DNA of 64,000 nucleotides from Thermoflexus hugenholtzii JAD2 (GTDB taxonomy: Bacteria > Chloroflexota > Anaerolineae > Thermoflexales > Thermoflexaceae). A program made the translations under genes and the position numbers. Under the pieces are notes generated by a model. It searched no databases and had not been told where the DNA came from. It was given only the letters and a program-made list of their open reading frames with translations. Positions within the stretch are counted from its first letter, which is position 1. Every line of letters starts with the position of its first letter. The stretch spans positions 1 to 64,000 of the forward strand of contig NZ_FYEK01000018.1 in NCBI RefSeq assembly GCF_900187885.1, given 5' to 3'. This document shows positions 1 through 8,229 of the stretch, in pieces.

Positions 1-45
1 GATGGCCTGCATCCCCTCGTAATCGAAGCGGCTGGGGGTAGCCAT
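1..45 (-). CDS. Start of an unidentified gene (5' fragment)
   Basis: Only the first 15 codons are inside the window, reading leftward from the ATG at 45 (it begins MATPSRFDYEGMQ). A good ribosome binding site, GGAGG, lies just upstream on the minus strand (about 55-59), which supports a real start. The fragment does not look like the N-terminus of DnaN, the common neighbour of dnaA. It is too short to assign. The gene reads in the same direction as dnaA but is separated from it by about 500 bases. Confidence 0.6.
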   Translation of the reverse strand, partial: MATPSRFDYEGMQAI

Positions 46-549
46 GGGCGAATCCTCCGGGTGTCAAGTTGCTTCATTAAGATGATAGCCACCAGCCCTC
101 CTCCACCCCGTTCCCATTTTCCGGTTTTCATTGAACGGGTGTGAGGGTATCCCGAAATCCGTCGAAGGGTGCGGGTGTTTCAGGGAACGGAGGATGAGCT
201 GAACGTGGAGAGGGCCTACGCGCTCCGGATCCGCTATGGGGCGGGTTTTGGAGATCGGGGGGCTGGGAGCGTCTCAGATCTCCGGAGGGGCAGTGGGGGT
301 GTCTTTCTGCGGGGGAGGGCTGGGCTCGTGAGCCGGGATCCCGCACCGACATCTCCGGCTGCTGCGGGGAAGGTTGAAGGCGGCGGGCCCAGACAGGCTA
401 CCGCGGGGCCCGCTGGGTATCGCCCTTTTGAGCCATCCTGTAATAAGGGGGAGGCGGAGATCCCGGGGGCAAAGCCCTTCTATCCGTGGACTGCGGGGAG
501 GGCACCGGTTTGGAAGGCGGCTTGCCGGCCCGGGACGCGGGGGGAGCGG
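46..549. other. Non-coding gap downstream of dnaA
   Basis: About 500 bases lie between the dnaA stop and the next minus-strand start. I see no convincing gene, tRNA or T-tailed hairpin here. Open frames in this stretch lack ribosome binding sites and have composition typical of antisense or chance frames. A TATCAT hexamer on the minus strand (82-87) could be a -10 box for the leftward gene, but no good -35 box accompanies it. Confidence 0.5.
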
Positions 550-1890
550 CTACTTCTCCTCTCGGTAGAGCCGTTCCCGGATGGCCATGATCTCCCGGCG
601 CAGGCGCTCGTTGTGCTCCAGCTCGCTCTGCACCTTCTCGATGCCGTAGAGCACTGTGGTGTGATCGCGGCCCCCGAAGGCCTCGCCGATCTGCGGCAGC
701 GAGGCCCCCGTCTCCTCCCGGGCCAGATACATCGCCACCTGGCGGGGATAGACCAGCTCCTTGTTGCGCCGCGGCCCCCGAATGGCTTCCGCTGAAACCC
801 CGTAGAAATCCGCCACGACCTCGATGATCTGATCGATGGAGAGGGAACGGCGCCGGGGCAGCAGATCCGCCAGGGCCCGGGTGGCCGCCTCCATGGTCAG
901 GGGCAAGCCCATCAACTGCGCGTACGCCACCACCCGGTTCAGCGCCCCCTCCAGCTCCCGGATGTTGCTCTGGATCTGCCGGGCGATGAACTCCATCACA
1001 TCGTCCGGCACCGGCACGGCCAGCCCTTCAGCCTTCGCCCGCAGGATGGCGATGCGGGTCTCCAAATCCGGCGGCTGGATGTCGGCGATCAGCCCCCACT
1101 CGAACCGCGAGCGGAGCCGCTCCTCCAGGGTCACCAGGGCCCGGGGCGGGCGGTCGCTGGAGATCACCAGCTGCTTGCCGTTGCTGTGGAGCGTGTTGAA
1201 GGTGTGGAAGAACTCCTCCTGCGTGCTCTCCTTGCCGGCGATGAACTGGATGTCGTCGATCAGCAGCACGTCGATGGAGCGATACTTGTCCCGGAACTGG
1301 TCGGTGGTCTGGGCCCGGATGGCGTTGATCAGGTCGTTGGTGAACTCCTCGGAGGAGACGTAGAGCACCCGCAGCCCCTTGCGCAGGCAGACGTGGCCGA
1401 TGGCGTGCAGCAGGTGGGTCTTGCCCAGCCCCACCCCGCCGTAAATGAAGAGAGGGTTGTAAGTCTGGGCCGGGCGCTCGGCCACCGCCAGGGCCGCCGC
1501 ATGGGCCAGGCGGTTGCTCGGGCCCACCACGAAAGTCTCGAAGGTGTAGCGGGGGTTCAAACGCTGGGCCCACAGGGAGGCGAGGGAAGCATCCTCCTCG
1601 CCCGGGTTGGAGGCGGGGCCCTGGATTCGGCCGTTCTCGTAAACCACGAAGTCCACCGCCACCGGGCGCCCCAGGGCCTCGGCCAGCGCCCGCGCGATCA
1701 CCGTCCGCAGCCGATGGGCCAGCCAGTCCCGGGCGTAGGCGCTGCGGGCCCCGATGACGAAGGTGTCCCCCCGCACCGAAACCACCTGCGTGCCCTTCAC
1801 CCAGGTCTCAAAGGTGGGGCGAGGGATCTGTTGTTGCAGCGACTCCAGGACCGTCTGCCAGACCTCGTTTGGGTTCTCGATCCCGAGCAT
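550..1890 (-). CDS. dnaA: Chromosomal replication initiator protein DnaA
   Basis: A 446-residue protein, normal length for DnaA, which binds DnaA boxes at oriC and opens the duplex in its ATP form. Visible parts: domain I at the N-terminus (about 1-90), the AAA+ domain with Walker A GGVGLGKT at 151-158 and Walker B LLIDDIQF at 209-216, and the C-terminal DNA-binding domain with the DnaA signature GGRDHTTV at 407-414. The ATG at 1890 follows a clear GGAGGGAG ribosome binding site. The gene reads away from a 715-base gap holding several DnaA-box-like 9-mers (2127-2222), so autoregulation and origin function are likely there. dnaN is not visible next to it. Confidence 0.97.
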   Translation of the reverse strand: MLGIENPNEVWQTVLESLQQQIPRPTFETWVKGTQVVSVRGDTFVIGARSAYARDWLAHRLRTVIARALAEALGRPVAVDFVVYENGRIQGPASNPGEEDASLASLWAQRLNPRYTFETFVVGPSNRLAHAAALAVAERPAQTYNPLFIYGGVGLGKTHLLHAIGHVCLRKGLRVLYVSSEEFTNDLINAIRAQTTDQFRDKYRSIDVLLIDDIQFIAGKESTQEEFFHTFNTLHSNGKQLVISSDRPPRALVTLEERLRSRFEWGLIADIQPPDLETRIAILRAKAEGLAVPVPDDVMEFIARQIQSNIRELEGALNRVVAYAQLMGLPLTMEAATRALADLLPRRRSLSIDQIIEVVADFYGVSAEAIRGPRRNKELVYPRQVAMYLAREETGASLPQIGEAFGGRDHTTVLYGIEKVQSELEHNERLRREIMAIRERLYREEK

Positions 1891-2126
1891 CCCTTCTCCC
1901 TCCTCATCCCTGCCGGAGGACGAGCCGGCCGGGGGAGGCCGCCGGAGCCTTCCGGATCCGCATCACGGGCGCGAAGGCCGTGGAGGATGTTCCGGATGGA
2001 CGTTTCGGATGTTCCCGAAAAGCGGAGGGTGTCGTTCCTCCGGGCGATGCCCTTCTGATTCTACGCGGGGTCCCTGGGGTGGGCAATCCTTCCCCCAGCG
2101 GTTTAACCTCCCGGCTGCCCACAGGC

Positions 2127-2222
2127 TTTTCCACAGCCTGCGCGCCCCCTCTCCGGCGATCGCAGCCGGTTTTCCCCAGAGGGTTCCCCGTTTTGCCAGA
2201 GTTATCCACAGAGTTTTCCACA
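2127..2222 (+). other. DnaA-box cluster, candidate oriC / dnaA regulatory region
   Basis: Four 9-mers in the same orientation: TTTTCCACA (2127-2135), TTTTCCCCA (2170-2178), a perfect TTATCCACA (2202-2210) and TTTTCCACA (2214-2222). The consensus box is TTATNCACA. They sit 237-332 bases upstream of the dnaA start, the usual place for a bacterial origin. I do not see an obvious AT-rich unwinding element, so the exact origin is uncertain; the cluster might only regulate dnaA. Confidence 0.6.
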
Positions 2223-2354
2223 GCGGATCCGGCGGCGGGGCTTGGGGAAGGCGGACCGCCGCTGATCTCCGATCCGGGTGGCGCCGGGCGTGGGCCTGCG
2301 GGAAGGAGGGGCGCCGGCGCGCATGGCGGCAGCTGTGGCGATGGTCACGGATCT

Positions 2355-2480
2355 CCTGAGGGAGGGGCTTCTGCCTCGAGCCTCCGGCTTCGATGAGGCG
2401 AGGGGTCGCGGGGAACGCCGCCTCCGCCCTCATCGGTCTTCGTGGGAGGGGCTTCAGCCCCGAACTTCTCGTCTGGAACA
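2355..2480. repeat. Dispersed 'aggggcttcagcccc' type repeat units
   Basis: Two units resembling GGAGGGGCTTCAGCCCC are visible (near 2360-2390, degenerate, and 2447-2470). They are internally palindromic (GGGGCT/AGCCCC) and recur at 13361-13545 and 32873-33125. They look like REP-type intergenic repeats rather than genes. The rest of the dnaA-rmlB gap holds only the DnaA boxes and the rmlB promoter. Confidence 0.6.
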
Positions 2481-2544
2481 GGCATACGGGGCGAGGGGAT
2501 CCGGCGTCGTCTCGATCCCGCTCCCCCAGGACCTGAAGCCCGGC

Positions 2545-2550
2545 TATAAT
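2545..2550 (+). promoter_or_regulatory. -10 box TATAAT for rmlB
   Basis: A perfect TATAAT about 56 bases before the rmlB start. No good -35 hexamer is seen at 16-18 bases upstream, so the promoter call rests on the -10 box and position alone. Confidence 0.45.
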
Positions 2551-2605
2551 CCGGAAGGCCGGAGGCGCGCCTCCGGCGCGGATCCTTCGCAGGCAGGAGG
2601 CGGAT

Positions 2606-3646
2606 GTGCGACGGTTGATGGTCACCGGCGGCGCCGGCTTCATCGGGTCCAACTTCGTGCGCTGGACCCTGGAGACGTATCCGGACGCGTATGTGCTGGT
2701 GTATGACAAGCTGACCTACGCGGGGAACCTGGACAACCTGAAGGACGTGGCGGAGAGATTCCAGGGGCGCTACGCCTTCATCCGCGGGGACATCTGCGAC
2801 GCCCGGGCGGTCCGCGAGGCCATCCGCGCCCATCGCATCGAGGCCATCGTCAACTTCGCCGCCGAGTCCCACGTGGATCGCTCCCTGATGGAGCCGGGGA
2901 GCTTCGTGCAGACGGACGTCTTCGGGACCTACGTGCTGCTGGAGGCGGCGCGGGCCTTCGGCTTGCGCTACCATCAGGTCTCTACCGACGAGGTCTACGG
3001 TGAGGTGCTGGAGGGCGCCTCCACGGAGCGGGATCCCCTGATGCCGCGCAGCCCTTACTCGGCCAGCAAGGCGGGGGCGGATCTCCTCTGCCTGGCCTAT
3101 TTCACCAGCTTCGGGGTCCCGGTGACCATCACCCGGGGCTCCAACAACATCGGCCCCTATCAGTATCCGGAGAAGTTCGTCCCCCTGTGCATCACCAACG
3201 CCATCGACGACGAGCCGCTGCCGGTTTATGGGGATGGCCAGCAGATGCGGGACTATCAATACGTGCTGGATCACTGCGAGGGGATCGATCTGGTGCTGCG
3301 GAGGGGGCAGCCGGGGGAGGTCTACAACCTGGGGACGGGGATCTCCACGCCGAACCTCGAGGTGGCGAAGCGGATCCTGGATCTTTTGGGGAAGCCGTAT
3401 TCGCTGATCCGCCTGGTGCCGGACCGGCCGGGGCACGACCGGCGGTATGCGCTGGATATCTCGAAGATCGTGGCGTTGGGGTGGCGGAGCCGGCACACTT
3501 TGGACGAGGCGCTGGAGAAGACGGTGCGCTGGTATGTGGAGAACGAGTGGTGGTGGCGGAAGATCAAATCGGGGGAGTATCGGGAATACTACCGGCGCCA
3601 GTATGCGGAACGCCTGGCCCGAAGCCGGCCCGCCTTCTCCGGGTGA
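2606..3646 (+). CDS. rmlB: dTDP-glucose 4,6-dehydratase
   Basis: A 346-residue short-chain dehydrogenase/reductase that converts dTDP-glucose to dTDP-4-keto-6-deoxyglucose in nucleotide-sugar (rhamnose) synthesis. Seen in the sequence: the NAD-binding GGAGFIG at residues 8-14, STDEVYGE at 126-133 (the Thr-Asp-Glu catalytic segment of this family) and the active-site YSASK at 151-155. The start is GTG at 2606: AGGAGG ends 5 bases upstream, and the ATG at 2604 in another frame runs into a stop at once. The other rml genes (A, C, D) are not adjacent. Expression is probably from the TATAAT at 2545. Confidence 0.93.
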   Translation: MRRLMVTGGAGFIGSNFVRWTLETYPDAYVLVYDKLTYAGNLDNLKDVAERFQGRYAFIRGDICDARAVREAIRAHRIEAIVNFAAESHVDRSLMEPGSFVQTDVFGTYVLLEAARAFGLRYHQVSTDEVYGEVLEGASTERDPLMPRSPYSASKAGADLLCLAYFTSFGVPVTITRGSNNIGPYQYPEKFVPLCITNAIDDEPLPVYGDGQQMRDYQYVLDHCEGIDLVLRRGQPGEVYNLGTGISTPNLEVAKRILDLLGKPYSLIRLVPDRPGHDRRYALDISKIVALGWRSRHTLDEALEKTVRWYVENEWWWRKIKSGEYREYYRRQYAERLARSRPAFSG

Positions 3647-3680
3647 CCGGTGTCGCCAGAGGTGGGGATACTCTCATTAT

Positions 3681-3725
3681 TCCGCGAATCGGCGGAGAGG
3701 GGCGAAAACCGGGGGGATTCGCGGA
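3681..3725. repeat. Hairpin repeat upstream of CRISPR array, copy 1
   Basis: About 45 bases bounded by the inverted ends CCGCGAATC and GATTCGCGG, with a shared core GGGGCGAAAACC. A second copy is at 3836-3869. A weaker relative of the core occurs on the minus strand near 23820-23845. No coding function is seen. Confidence 0.6.
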
Positions 3726-3835
3726 AATTCGATCCAACCAACCGAAAGGACCCGCCAGATCTGGCGTTCATCGGGTTGTGCATGTCCAGATGTGGGGGGT
3801 CCGGGAGGCGATGGAGGGCGCCTTTTCCGCGAATC

Positions 3836-3869
3836 CCGGATCGGGGCGAAAACCCGGGGGGATTCGCGG
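3836..3869. repeat. Hairpin repeat upstream of CRISPR array, copy 2
   Basis: Same inverted ends (CCGCGAATC ... GATTCGCGG) and the same GGGGCGAAAACC core as copy 1. It lies directly upstream of the CRISPR leader promoter. Between the two copies (3726-3835) I see no gene. Confidence 0.6.
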
Positions 3870-3895
3870 CTGGTTAGAACGGTAGGAAAAGAAGC

Positions 3896-3924
3896 TTGAC
3901 AGATCCACAGGAAGAGGCTATCAT
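3896..3924 (+). promoter_or_regulatory. Promoter in CRISPR leader
   Basis: TTGACA (3896-3901), a 17-base spacer, and TATCAT (3919-3924): a near-consensus sigma-70 promoter pointing into the array, which begins about 87 bases later. The leader between promoter and first repeat is purine-rich with A-runs. The degenerate repeat at the far right end of the array independently supports transcription from left to right. Confidence 0.75.
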
Positions 3925-4010
3925 GGAAACCGAAGTCGGGTGGAAGATGGGGGGAAGGAAGAGGCGAGGGGGTGGCAGAGAGGGAAAGAAAAGAAAAACC
4001 TTCCTCCGCC

Positions 4011-5689
4011 CTTGCAGTGCTGAGACCCGTTTTCAGGGGATTGCGACCTGACATTCCTTTGCTGGCGTCGGACCAATCGCATCCGACTTGCAGTGCTGAG
4101 ACCCGTTTTCAGGGGATTGCGACCCGTTGGAGCTTGCGGACTACCTGGTCCGATTCCTCTCCCACTTGCAGTGCTGAGACCCGTTTTCAGGGGATTGCGA
4201 CCTGTTCTCGAGGATAACCCTCACCCATCCGGGGAGAATAACCCTTGCAGTGCTGAGACCCGTTTTCAGGGGATTGCGACGGTTGCGAACCAGCAACTCT
4301 CCTACGACAGAAAGACCCAGACTTGCAGTGCTGAGACCCGTTTTCAGGGGATTGCGACTTACCACCTCCTTTTCGAGTGTCACTTCTCTTCCTCAGCGCT
4401 TGCAGTGCTGAGACCCGTTTTCAGGGGATTGCGACGGGACAACGCTCCGGCTCGGGCTTCGGTTCAGGCTCTTCCCCTTGCAGTGCTGAGACCCGTTTTC
4501 AGGGGATTGCGACCGTTAACGATCCCGTAACGGGTGGCCACGTTGTAGGATCGCCTTGCAGTGCTGAGACCCGTTTTCAGGGGATTGCGACTCAATTTGC
4601 GGCCAGGCCAAATGGTTGTCCCGATGGGCCTGCTTGCAGTGCTGAGACCCGTTTTCAGGGGATTGCGACGCCCGCTCCTCCTTCTTTATGAAGACTTCTT
4701 CTAAACTACCCACTTGCAGTGCTGAGACCCGTTTTCAGGGGATTGCGACAAGATCGATGGCCTCCTCGTTGGTCGCAAACAATAGGGCTAACCTTGCAGT
4801 GCTGAGACCCGTTTTCAGGGGATTGCGACGCTTTCTTTCCCTCCTCCTTCGATAGGGCCGCCATAAGAGCGGCTTGCAGTGCTGAGACCCGTTTTCAGGG
4901 GATTGCGACGTGTTCTGGGACGACGTAGATCTCACCATCTTCCCTGTTGACTTGCAGTGCTGAGACCCGTTTTCAGGGGATTGCGACGCGCGAGGGCCGG
5001 AGGGGTCAATCCAGATTTCATGTAGGCGACTTGCAGTGCTGAGACCCGTTTTCAGGGGATTGCGACTTGATTTGCTCGATTCCTCCCTTAGAAAAGCCAG
5101 GGCCAGCTTGCAGTGCTGAGACCCGTTTTCAGGGGATTGCGACGCCTTCTCAACGTCATCCCAGCCCGGGAGGGACTCCCGGACCCTTGCAGTGCTGAGA
5201 CCCGTTTTCAGGGGATTGCGACCTATTCAGTCGCTTCCCAGGCCGCCGCCAAGAGGCCTGGCTTGCAGTGCTGAGACCCGTTTTCAGGGGATTGCGACAC
5301 CCGTCCAATTCCGTGGAGCTCGAGATGCCGGAGGGCAATTATGCTTGCAGTGCTGAGACCCGTTTTCAGGGGATTGCGACGGGATCCAGGGCGCCCCGAG
5401 CCCGAGGAGGCCATCCAGACTTGCAGTGCTGAGACCCGTTTTCAGGGGATTGCGACTTGCACAAAATATTTAGGGCCCACCTCTCGAGCTTGTCCGCGTC
5501 TTGCAGTGCTGAGACCCGTTTTCAGGGGATTGCGACGCCTCGGGCCGGCCCAGGGCCATGCCCCAGGAGATAACTTGCAGTGCTGAGACCCGTTTTCAGG
5601 GGATTGCGACGCGATCATGAGGACCAGATGGTTGTGCTCCCGCTTTGTGATCCTTGCAGTGCTGAGATCTGTTTCGGGGGATGGTGAGG
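4011..5689 (+). CRISPR. CRISPR array, 22 repeats of 37 bp, 21 spacers
   Basis: Twenty-one identical 37-base repeats start at 4011, 4087, 4165, 4244, 4322, 4399, 4477, 4555, 4633, 4713, 4793, 4873, 4951, 5030, 5107, 5186, 5262, 5344, 5420, 5500 and 5574. A degenerate last copy starts at 5653 and diverges after its first 14 bases. The repeat begins CTTGCAGTGCTGAG and ends CAGGGGATTGCGAC. Spacers are 37-45 bases and all look unique. Known family knowledge: Thermus type III-A/III-B repeats also end GGGGATTGCGAC, giving an AUUGCGAC crRNA 5' tag, so a type III (or Cas6-processed) system is the best guess. No cas gene is in this window, so the effector must be encoded elsewhere. Open frames across the repeats are not genes. 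Confidence 0.98.
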
Positions 5690-5801
5690 GGGGATTTCCT
5701 CAAGCGAAGGGGGGATGGGGCACAGCACTAATGCGCCCCTGCGGTTTTCGTCGCCTTTCATCGCCGTCGAATCCGGAGGGCCAGCCGGGAGGTGAGGAGA
5801 T

Positions 5802-6152
5802 GTGGAAGACTTCTTCGATCCCGAGGACCTTCACGAGCTGCGGGAGCAGATGGAACGGCTAAAGGAATTCCGCCGACGCCGCAAGGACCACGAGGCCTTG
5901 CGCCGTCGGGTGCCAGCAGATCCTCCAGATGCGCTCTGTCCCCTGTGGAACCCGCAAGCCCGTCCGCTCGGAACGCTGATCCCCTGCCTCCGCGCCTTCC
6001 GCTCGGCCTTCCTCTCGAGGAGCCGAGGCTTGCCTCCGGCGCCATGGGGAGCGACAGAGGGGGCGATGACGCCGATCACGCTCCCATGCGCCCTTTGTCG
6101 CTCGACGTTCCTTCCTCCCGCCCGTCCGCCGGATCTCACTCCGCTTCCATGA
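5802..6152 (+). CDS. Doubtful small ORF after the CRISPR array, possibly decayed
   Basis: A GTG start at 5802 follows a plausible GGTGAGGAG site. The first 45 residues are charged and helix-forming (Glu/Arg-rich, beginning MEDFFDPEDLHEL), like a real protein. After about residue 45 the composition turns Pro/Leu/Ser-rich with no pattern, and the frame runs 17 bases into the convergent helicase gene. It could be a short coiled-coil protein, a frameshifted remnant, or chance. The 5690-5801 stretch before it holds nothing else I can name. Confidence 0.25.
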   Translation: MEDFFDPEDLHELREQMERLKEFRRRRKDHEALRRRVPADPPDALCPLWNPQARPLGTLIPCLRAFRSAFLSRSRGLPPAPWGATEGAMTPITLPCALCRSTFLPPARPPDLTPLP

Positions 6153-8229
6153 TCAGGCGCACGGCCATGGTCCGCTCCACGCCCCGCCAGATCAGGAGCG
6201 CCTCCTCCCGCGTCCGGCCGCGCGCCCGCACCGTCCGCCGCTCCTTCACCCGCGCCACCCCCAGCCGGATGAGATCCTCCGGGTCCACCGGGATCATCGC
6301 CGTGGCGATGCGCGCCCCCTCCGCCGAGAAGGTGCCGGAGAGGGCGATGGCCAGAGGCGGCCGCTCCGCCTCATAGGCCCGCCAGAACCCCGAATCCCGC
6401 CCGATCCAGCAGATCACATCCGGCGTCTCCAGGGTCCGCCGTTTCCAGTCCACCAGCCCCACCATGTCGGGGAAGCCCGCCGCCAGATACCCGGCCAGCC
6501 GCCGCTCGTCGATGTGCTCCGGGATGGCGCGATCCCATCCCCCATCCTCCTCGGCGAACAGCAGGCGCAGCCGGGATCGCAGGTCCGGCAAATAGATGTG
6601 GGCCGCCTCGTCCAGCACCCGGTCGGCGAACCCCTGGGCCCGGGCCTCCTCCGCCGCCGCCGAGGGGTCCTGGGTGTAGCGATGCATGTAGCGGATCAGG
6701 GCGCCCAGGGCGGCGTTGAGGTCCCCCTCTCGGTTCGGCGGCGGGCCGTATCCCGGCAGCCGCCACGGCCGCCCCACCGCCAGCAGGGAGACCGCGGCGA
6801 TCAGGCCGTCGAGGATCTCCTCCGCCTCGCCGGCGGCCCGGGCCACGAGCAGCGGGATGGCGAGTCGAGCGGGAAGACCCAGCTCCAGGATCTGATAGCC
6901 CCGCGGCGTGATCCGCCCCCGGGGGTCCAGGGCCTCCAGCCGCCGCAACAGCCGGACCGCCTCCTCTACTGCCTCCCGAGCGGGCGGGTCCGGCAGCGGC
7001 AGCTCCCGCACCGAGAGCCCCAGGGCCGCCCCCACCAGCACGATGCGCTCCGGGGAGGTCCGCTGGGTCTCCGGAGGCCGGGCGGCCTCCCGCAGCTCCG
7101 CCATCCGGAAGCACCGGATGCAGATCCCCGGCGCGGTCCGGCCCGCCCGGCCTGCCCGCTGGGCGGCCTCCGCCTGGGAGATGGGCACCACCGGCAGCCG
7201 GACGAACCCCCGGGTGTCCGCCTCGCTCCGGCGCACCAGCCCCAGGTCCAGCACCAGGCCGGCGTTCATCGTCAGCGACACCCCGGCCAGCTCGGTGCTG
7301 ACGAAGATGCGGGTGGCGCTGCGGTCGGCCGCCTTCTCGACCACGGCCTCCTGCTCGCTCACGGCCATGGCCCCGTAGAGGGGGATCACCTCATTGCGGA
7401 ACTGGGCCCGCAGCGCCTCCACGGTGGCCTCGATCTCCCGCACGCCGGGCATGAAGATCAGGGCGTGGAGGGGGATCCCCAGATGGGCGATGCGGATCTC
7501 ATCCGCCCCGACCTCCACCTGGGTCCCCTGGAACTTGAGCTGGCGGTAGCGGCGGAGGGCCTGGAGGACCACCCGGGCCGGCTGATCGACCCGGGTGGAG
7601 AAGCGCACCGGCCACTCGATCAGGCGGATGGGATACTGGGGGGCCGGGAGCTCGATCTCCACGATCTCGTAGCCGAACCGCCGGGCGATGCGGGCGAGGC
7701 GCTCCTCCACCCGCTCCATGGTGGCCGACATCACAGCGAAGGGGCGGCCTTCCTTCACGATGAGGGCGAAGGCCAGGTCCCCCTCCATCTGGCGGAGGTG
7801 GACCTCATCCACGATGGGGAAGATCTCCGAGAGGCCCTGGCTCAGGATGTATTGGATGAGGATGCCGGTGGTGACGTAGGCCACATGCACGTCGAGCATG
7901 CCGTAGGGGAGGGTATGGCTGCCCCGCACGGTGTAGCCCACCCGGCCCCGCAGGATCAGCCGAGGCCCTCCCGCCAGCTCGTAGACATCCGGGTGGAGGT
8001 CCGGCGGCAGCTCGTAGACCCCATCGCGGGTGCGGTGGTTCACATACCAGGCCAGGGAGATGGCGGCGGCCCGGGTGGGGACCGCCACCATCGCCGGCTG
8101 GTCGGCCCACGCCGCCAGCAGGAAGGGGACCACCGTGGATTTGCCCGATCCCGGCGGCCCCTTCACCAAGACCATGACGCGGGATCCCCGGGGGATCCGA
8201 TCGAGGGGCGGAGGGATGCTATCCCCCAT
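6136..8229 (-). CDS. DEAH-type (HrpA/HrpB-like) superfamily 2 helicase
   Basis: A 697-residue protein with an SF2 helicase core: Walker A GPPGSGKST at 24-32, the DEVH box at 141-144, SATM (motif III) at about 168-171, and a QRAGRAGR motif VI at about residue 360, which couples ATP hydrolysis to strand movement. The motif VI context (AEAAQRAGRAGRTAPG) is typical of the DEAH/RHA RNA-helicase group that includes HrpB. The C-terminal third probably holds the winged-helix/ratchet region. The start overlaps the end of the upstream dipeptidase gene by 11 bases, so the two are probably co-transcribed. The substrate is unknown. Confidence 0.8.
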   Translation of the reverse strand: MGDSIPPPLDRIPRGSRVMVLVKGPPGSGKSTVVPFLLAAWADQPAMVAVPTRAAAISLAWYVNHRTRDGVYELPPDLHPDVYELAGGPRLILRGRVGYTVRGSHTLPYGMLDVHVAYVTTGILIQYILSQGLSEIFPIVDEVHLRQMEGDLAFALIVKEGRPFAVMSATMERVEERLARIARRFGYEIVEIELPAPQYPIRLIEWPVRFSTRVDQPARVVLQALRRYRQLKFQGTQVEVGADEIRIAHLGIPLHALIFMPGVREIEATVEALRAQFRNEVIPLYGAMAVSEQEAVVEKAADRSATRIFVSTELAGVSLTMNAGLVLDLGLVRRSEADTRGFVRLPVVPISQAEAAQRAGRAGRTAPGICIRCFRMAELREAARPPETQRTSPERIVLVGAALGLSVRELPLPDPPAREAVEEAVRLLRRLEALDPRGRITPRGYQILELGLPARLAIPLLVARAAGEAEEILDGLIAAVSLLAVGRPWRLPGYGPPPNREGDLNAALGALIRYMHRYTQDPSAAAEEARAQGFADRVLDEAAHIYLPDLRSRLRLLFAEEDGGWDRAIPEHIDERRLAGYLAAGFPDMVGLVDWKRRTLETPDVICWIGRDSGFWRAYEAERPPLAIALSGTFSAEGARIATAMIPVDPEDLIRLGVARVKERRTVRARGRTREEALLIWRGVERTMAVRLIMEAE

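Noticed and set aside
65-70. TTGACA on the minus strand just upstream of the leftmost gene
   Set aside because: It would put the -10 box at or beyond the start codon, leaving no room for the ribosome binding site that is clearly present.
169-795. Plus-strand open frame of about 208 codons running into dnaA
   Set aside because: No ribosome binding site, no domain, and the second half is antisense to dnaA.
4093-4700. Open frames across the CRISPR repeats
   Set aside because: Their translations are just the repeat read in frame (e.g. AETRFQGIA recurring); no real protein.
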